A DNA stretch of 28,268 nucleotides, from the NCBI GenBank assembly GCA_013054445.1, contig JAAMPI010000680.1, forward strand, positions 1 through 28,268, in the 5' to 3' direction. The stretch's first letter is position 1. Every line of letters starts with the position of its first letter. Below are positions 27,878-28,268 of this stretch, one piece after another. Below the pieces are notes generated by a model. The model saw only the letters and a list, made by a program, of their open reading frames with translations. It did not search any database and was not told where the DNA came from. The position numbers and the translations under genes are program-made. The stretch comes from Cudoniella acicularis (Eukaryota > Ascomycota > Leotiomycetes > Helotiales > Helotiaceae).

Positions 27878-28268
27878 TTTGGATATTGTTTGTGATTAAG
27901 AGTTTGAAGTGTGGAGTGTAGTCTGTGAAGACGTTGAAAACTATGTTTTACGGAAGGATGGGGAAACTTGTTGGTTGATGTGTAAGTGATGGTAAAGTCT
28001 TTCCGACAGGTTGACGGGAAAAGGGTTTCTTATACAATGTGGCAGCGGAGACGGAGCGGAGATATACGCGTCAAACTCGGGGAAGAATAAGTATGATCTG
28101 TCGTTTCATCGAGTCGCTTTTTTTAGGCCCGAACGGTTCGGATTTCGCGTCGGCTCGGATTTATGCCCTGTCTTGAAAAGGCCGAAAGACATCCCCGATT
28201 ATTCCCCATCGCCAAAATAGGTTCTCATCTCGTACGAAATGTTGAGGGATCTATAGTAATCTTATTTA
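27878..28268 (-). promoter_or_regulatory. Upstream region of the O-methyltransferase
   Basis: No gene is supported to the right edge. At 28046-28059 three CGG triplets occur in direct orientation within 14 bp, about 170 bp upstream of the start codon. CGG is the half-site read by Zn2Cys6 regulators, so it is a candidate regulatory site; no other element was recognised. Confidence 0.35.

Noticed and set aside
28011..28220. Plus-strand 69-codon frame at the right edge
   Set aside because: No ATG at its start and no motif; it occupies the likely promoter of the O-methyltransferase.
1..28268. CRISPR array, bacterial operon signals or complete transposon
   Set aside because: No regular repeat-spacer array, no ribosome-binding-site-led gene strings and no transposase or reverse transcriptase motif were seen on either strand.

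Overview
The window looks like nuclear DNA of a filamentous ascomycete (Pezizomycotina; I cannot place it further). The evidence is short introns of 45-80 nt with GTATGT/GTAAGT donors and CTAAC/CTGAC branch sites, plus fungal families: a GT71 mannosyltransferase, a Zn2Cys6 regulator, a HET-domain gene, an AIM9-like kinase, a Ser/Thr-rich secreted wall protein and a fungal O-methyltransferase. Gene models were assembled by hand from reading frames, splice signals and family motifs. No database search was run.

Layout. 1-1.5 kb: an unrecognised interrupted frame and an empty stretch. 1.5-3.0 kb (+): intact Golgi-type GT71 mannosyltransferase. 3.3-6.2 kb (+): a decayed block with an SRPK-like kinase pseudogene followed by an ARF-type GTPase pseudogene. 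6.36-6.74 kb (-): small unrecognised protein. 8.45-10.32 kb (+): intact three-exon AIM9/APH-family protein with a mitochondrial-type N-terminus. 10.68-11.81 kb (+): 5'-truncated type-B carboxylesterase remnant. 11.95-14.36 kb (-): multi-exon Zn2Cys6 transcription factor with a frameshift. It is divergent from an intact alpha/beta-hydrolase at 14.8-15.9 kb (+). 16.5-17.2 kb (-): ICMT-like membrane methyltransferase. 17.8-20.0 kb (-): 735-residue secreted Ser/Thr-rich protein. 20.7-21.7 kb (+): secreted HExxH metalloprotease. 22.2-23.2 kb (+): ABM/EthD-like protein. 23.5-25.9 kb (-): heavily disrupted HET-domain gene. 26.5-27.9 kb (-): intact four-exon SAM-dependent O-methyltransferase with a probable GC-AG intron.

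How it fits together. There is no convincing single pathway. The regulator/hydrolase divergent pair is the most operon-like unit, and the O-methyltransferase at the right edge could belong to a secondary-metabolite cluster continuing outside the window. The main theme is decay: five genes (kinase, ARF, carboxylesterase, regulator, HET) are broken while their neighbours are intact. Many of the stops are most simply explained as C-to-T or G-to-A changes (CAA/CAG to TAA/TAG, TGG to TAG/TGA), as expected from repeat-induced point mutation or deamination. Indels are also present, so simple relaxed selection is an alternative. I saw no CRISPR, tRNA, rRNA or complete transposon. I did not find a convincing wholly new system; the nearest candidates are the secreted repeat protein with its four-cysteine C-terminal module and the small unassigned frames.
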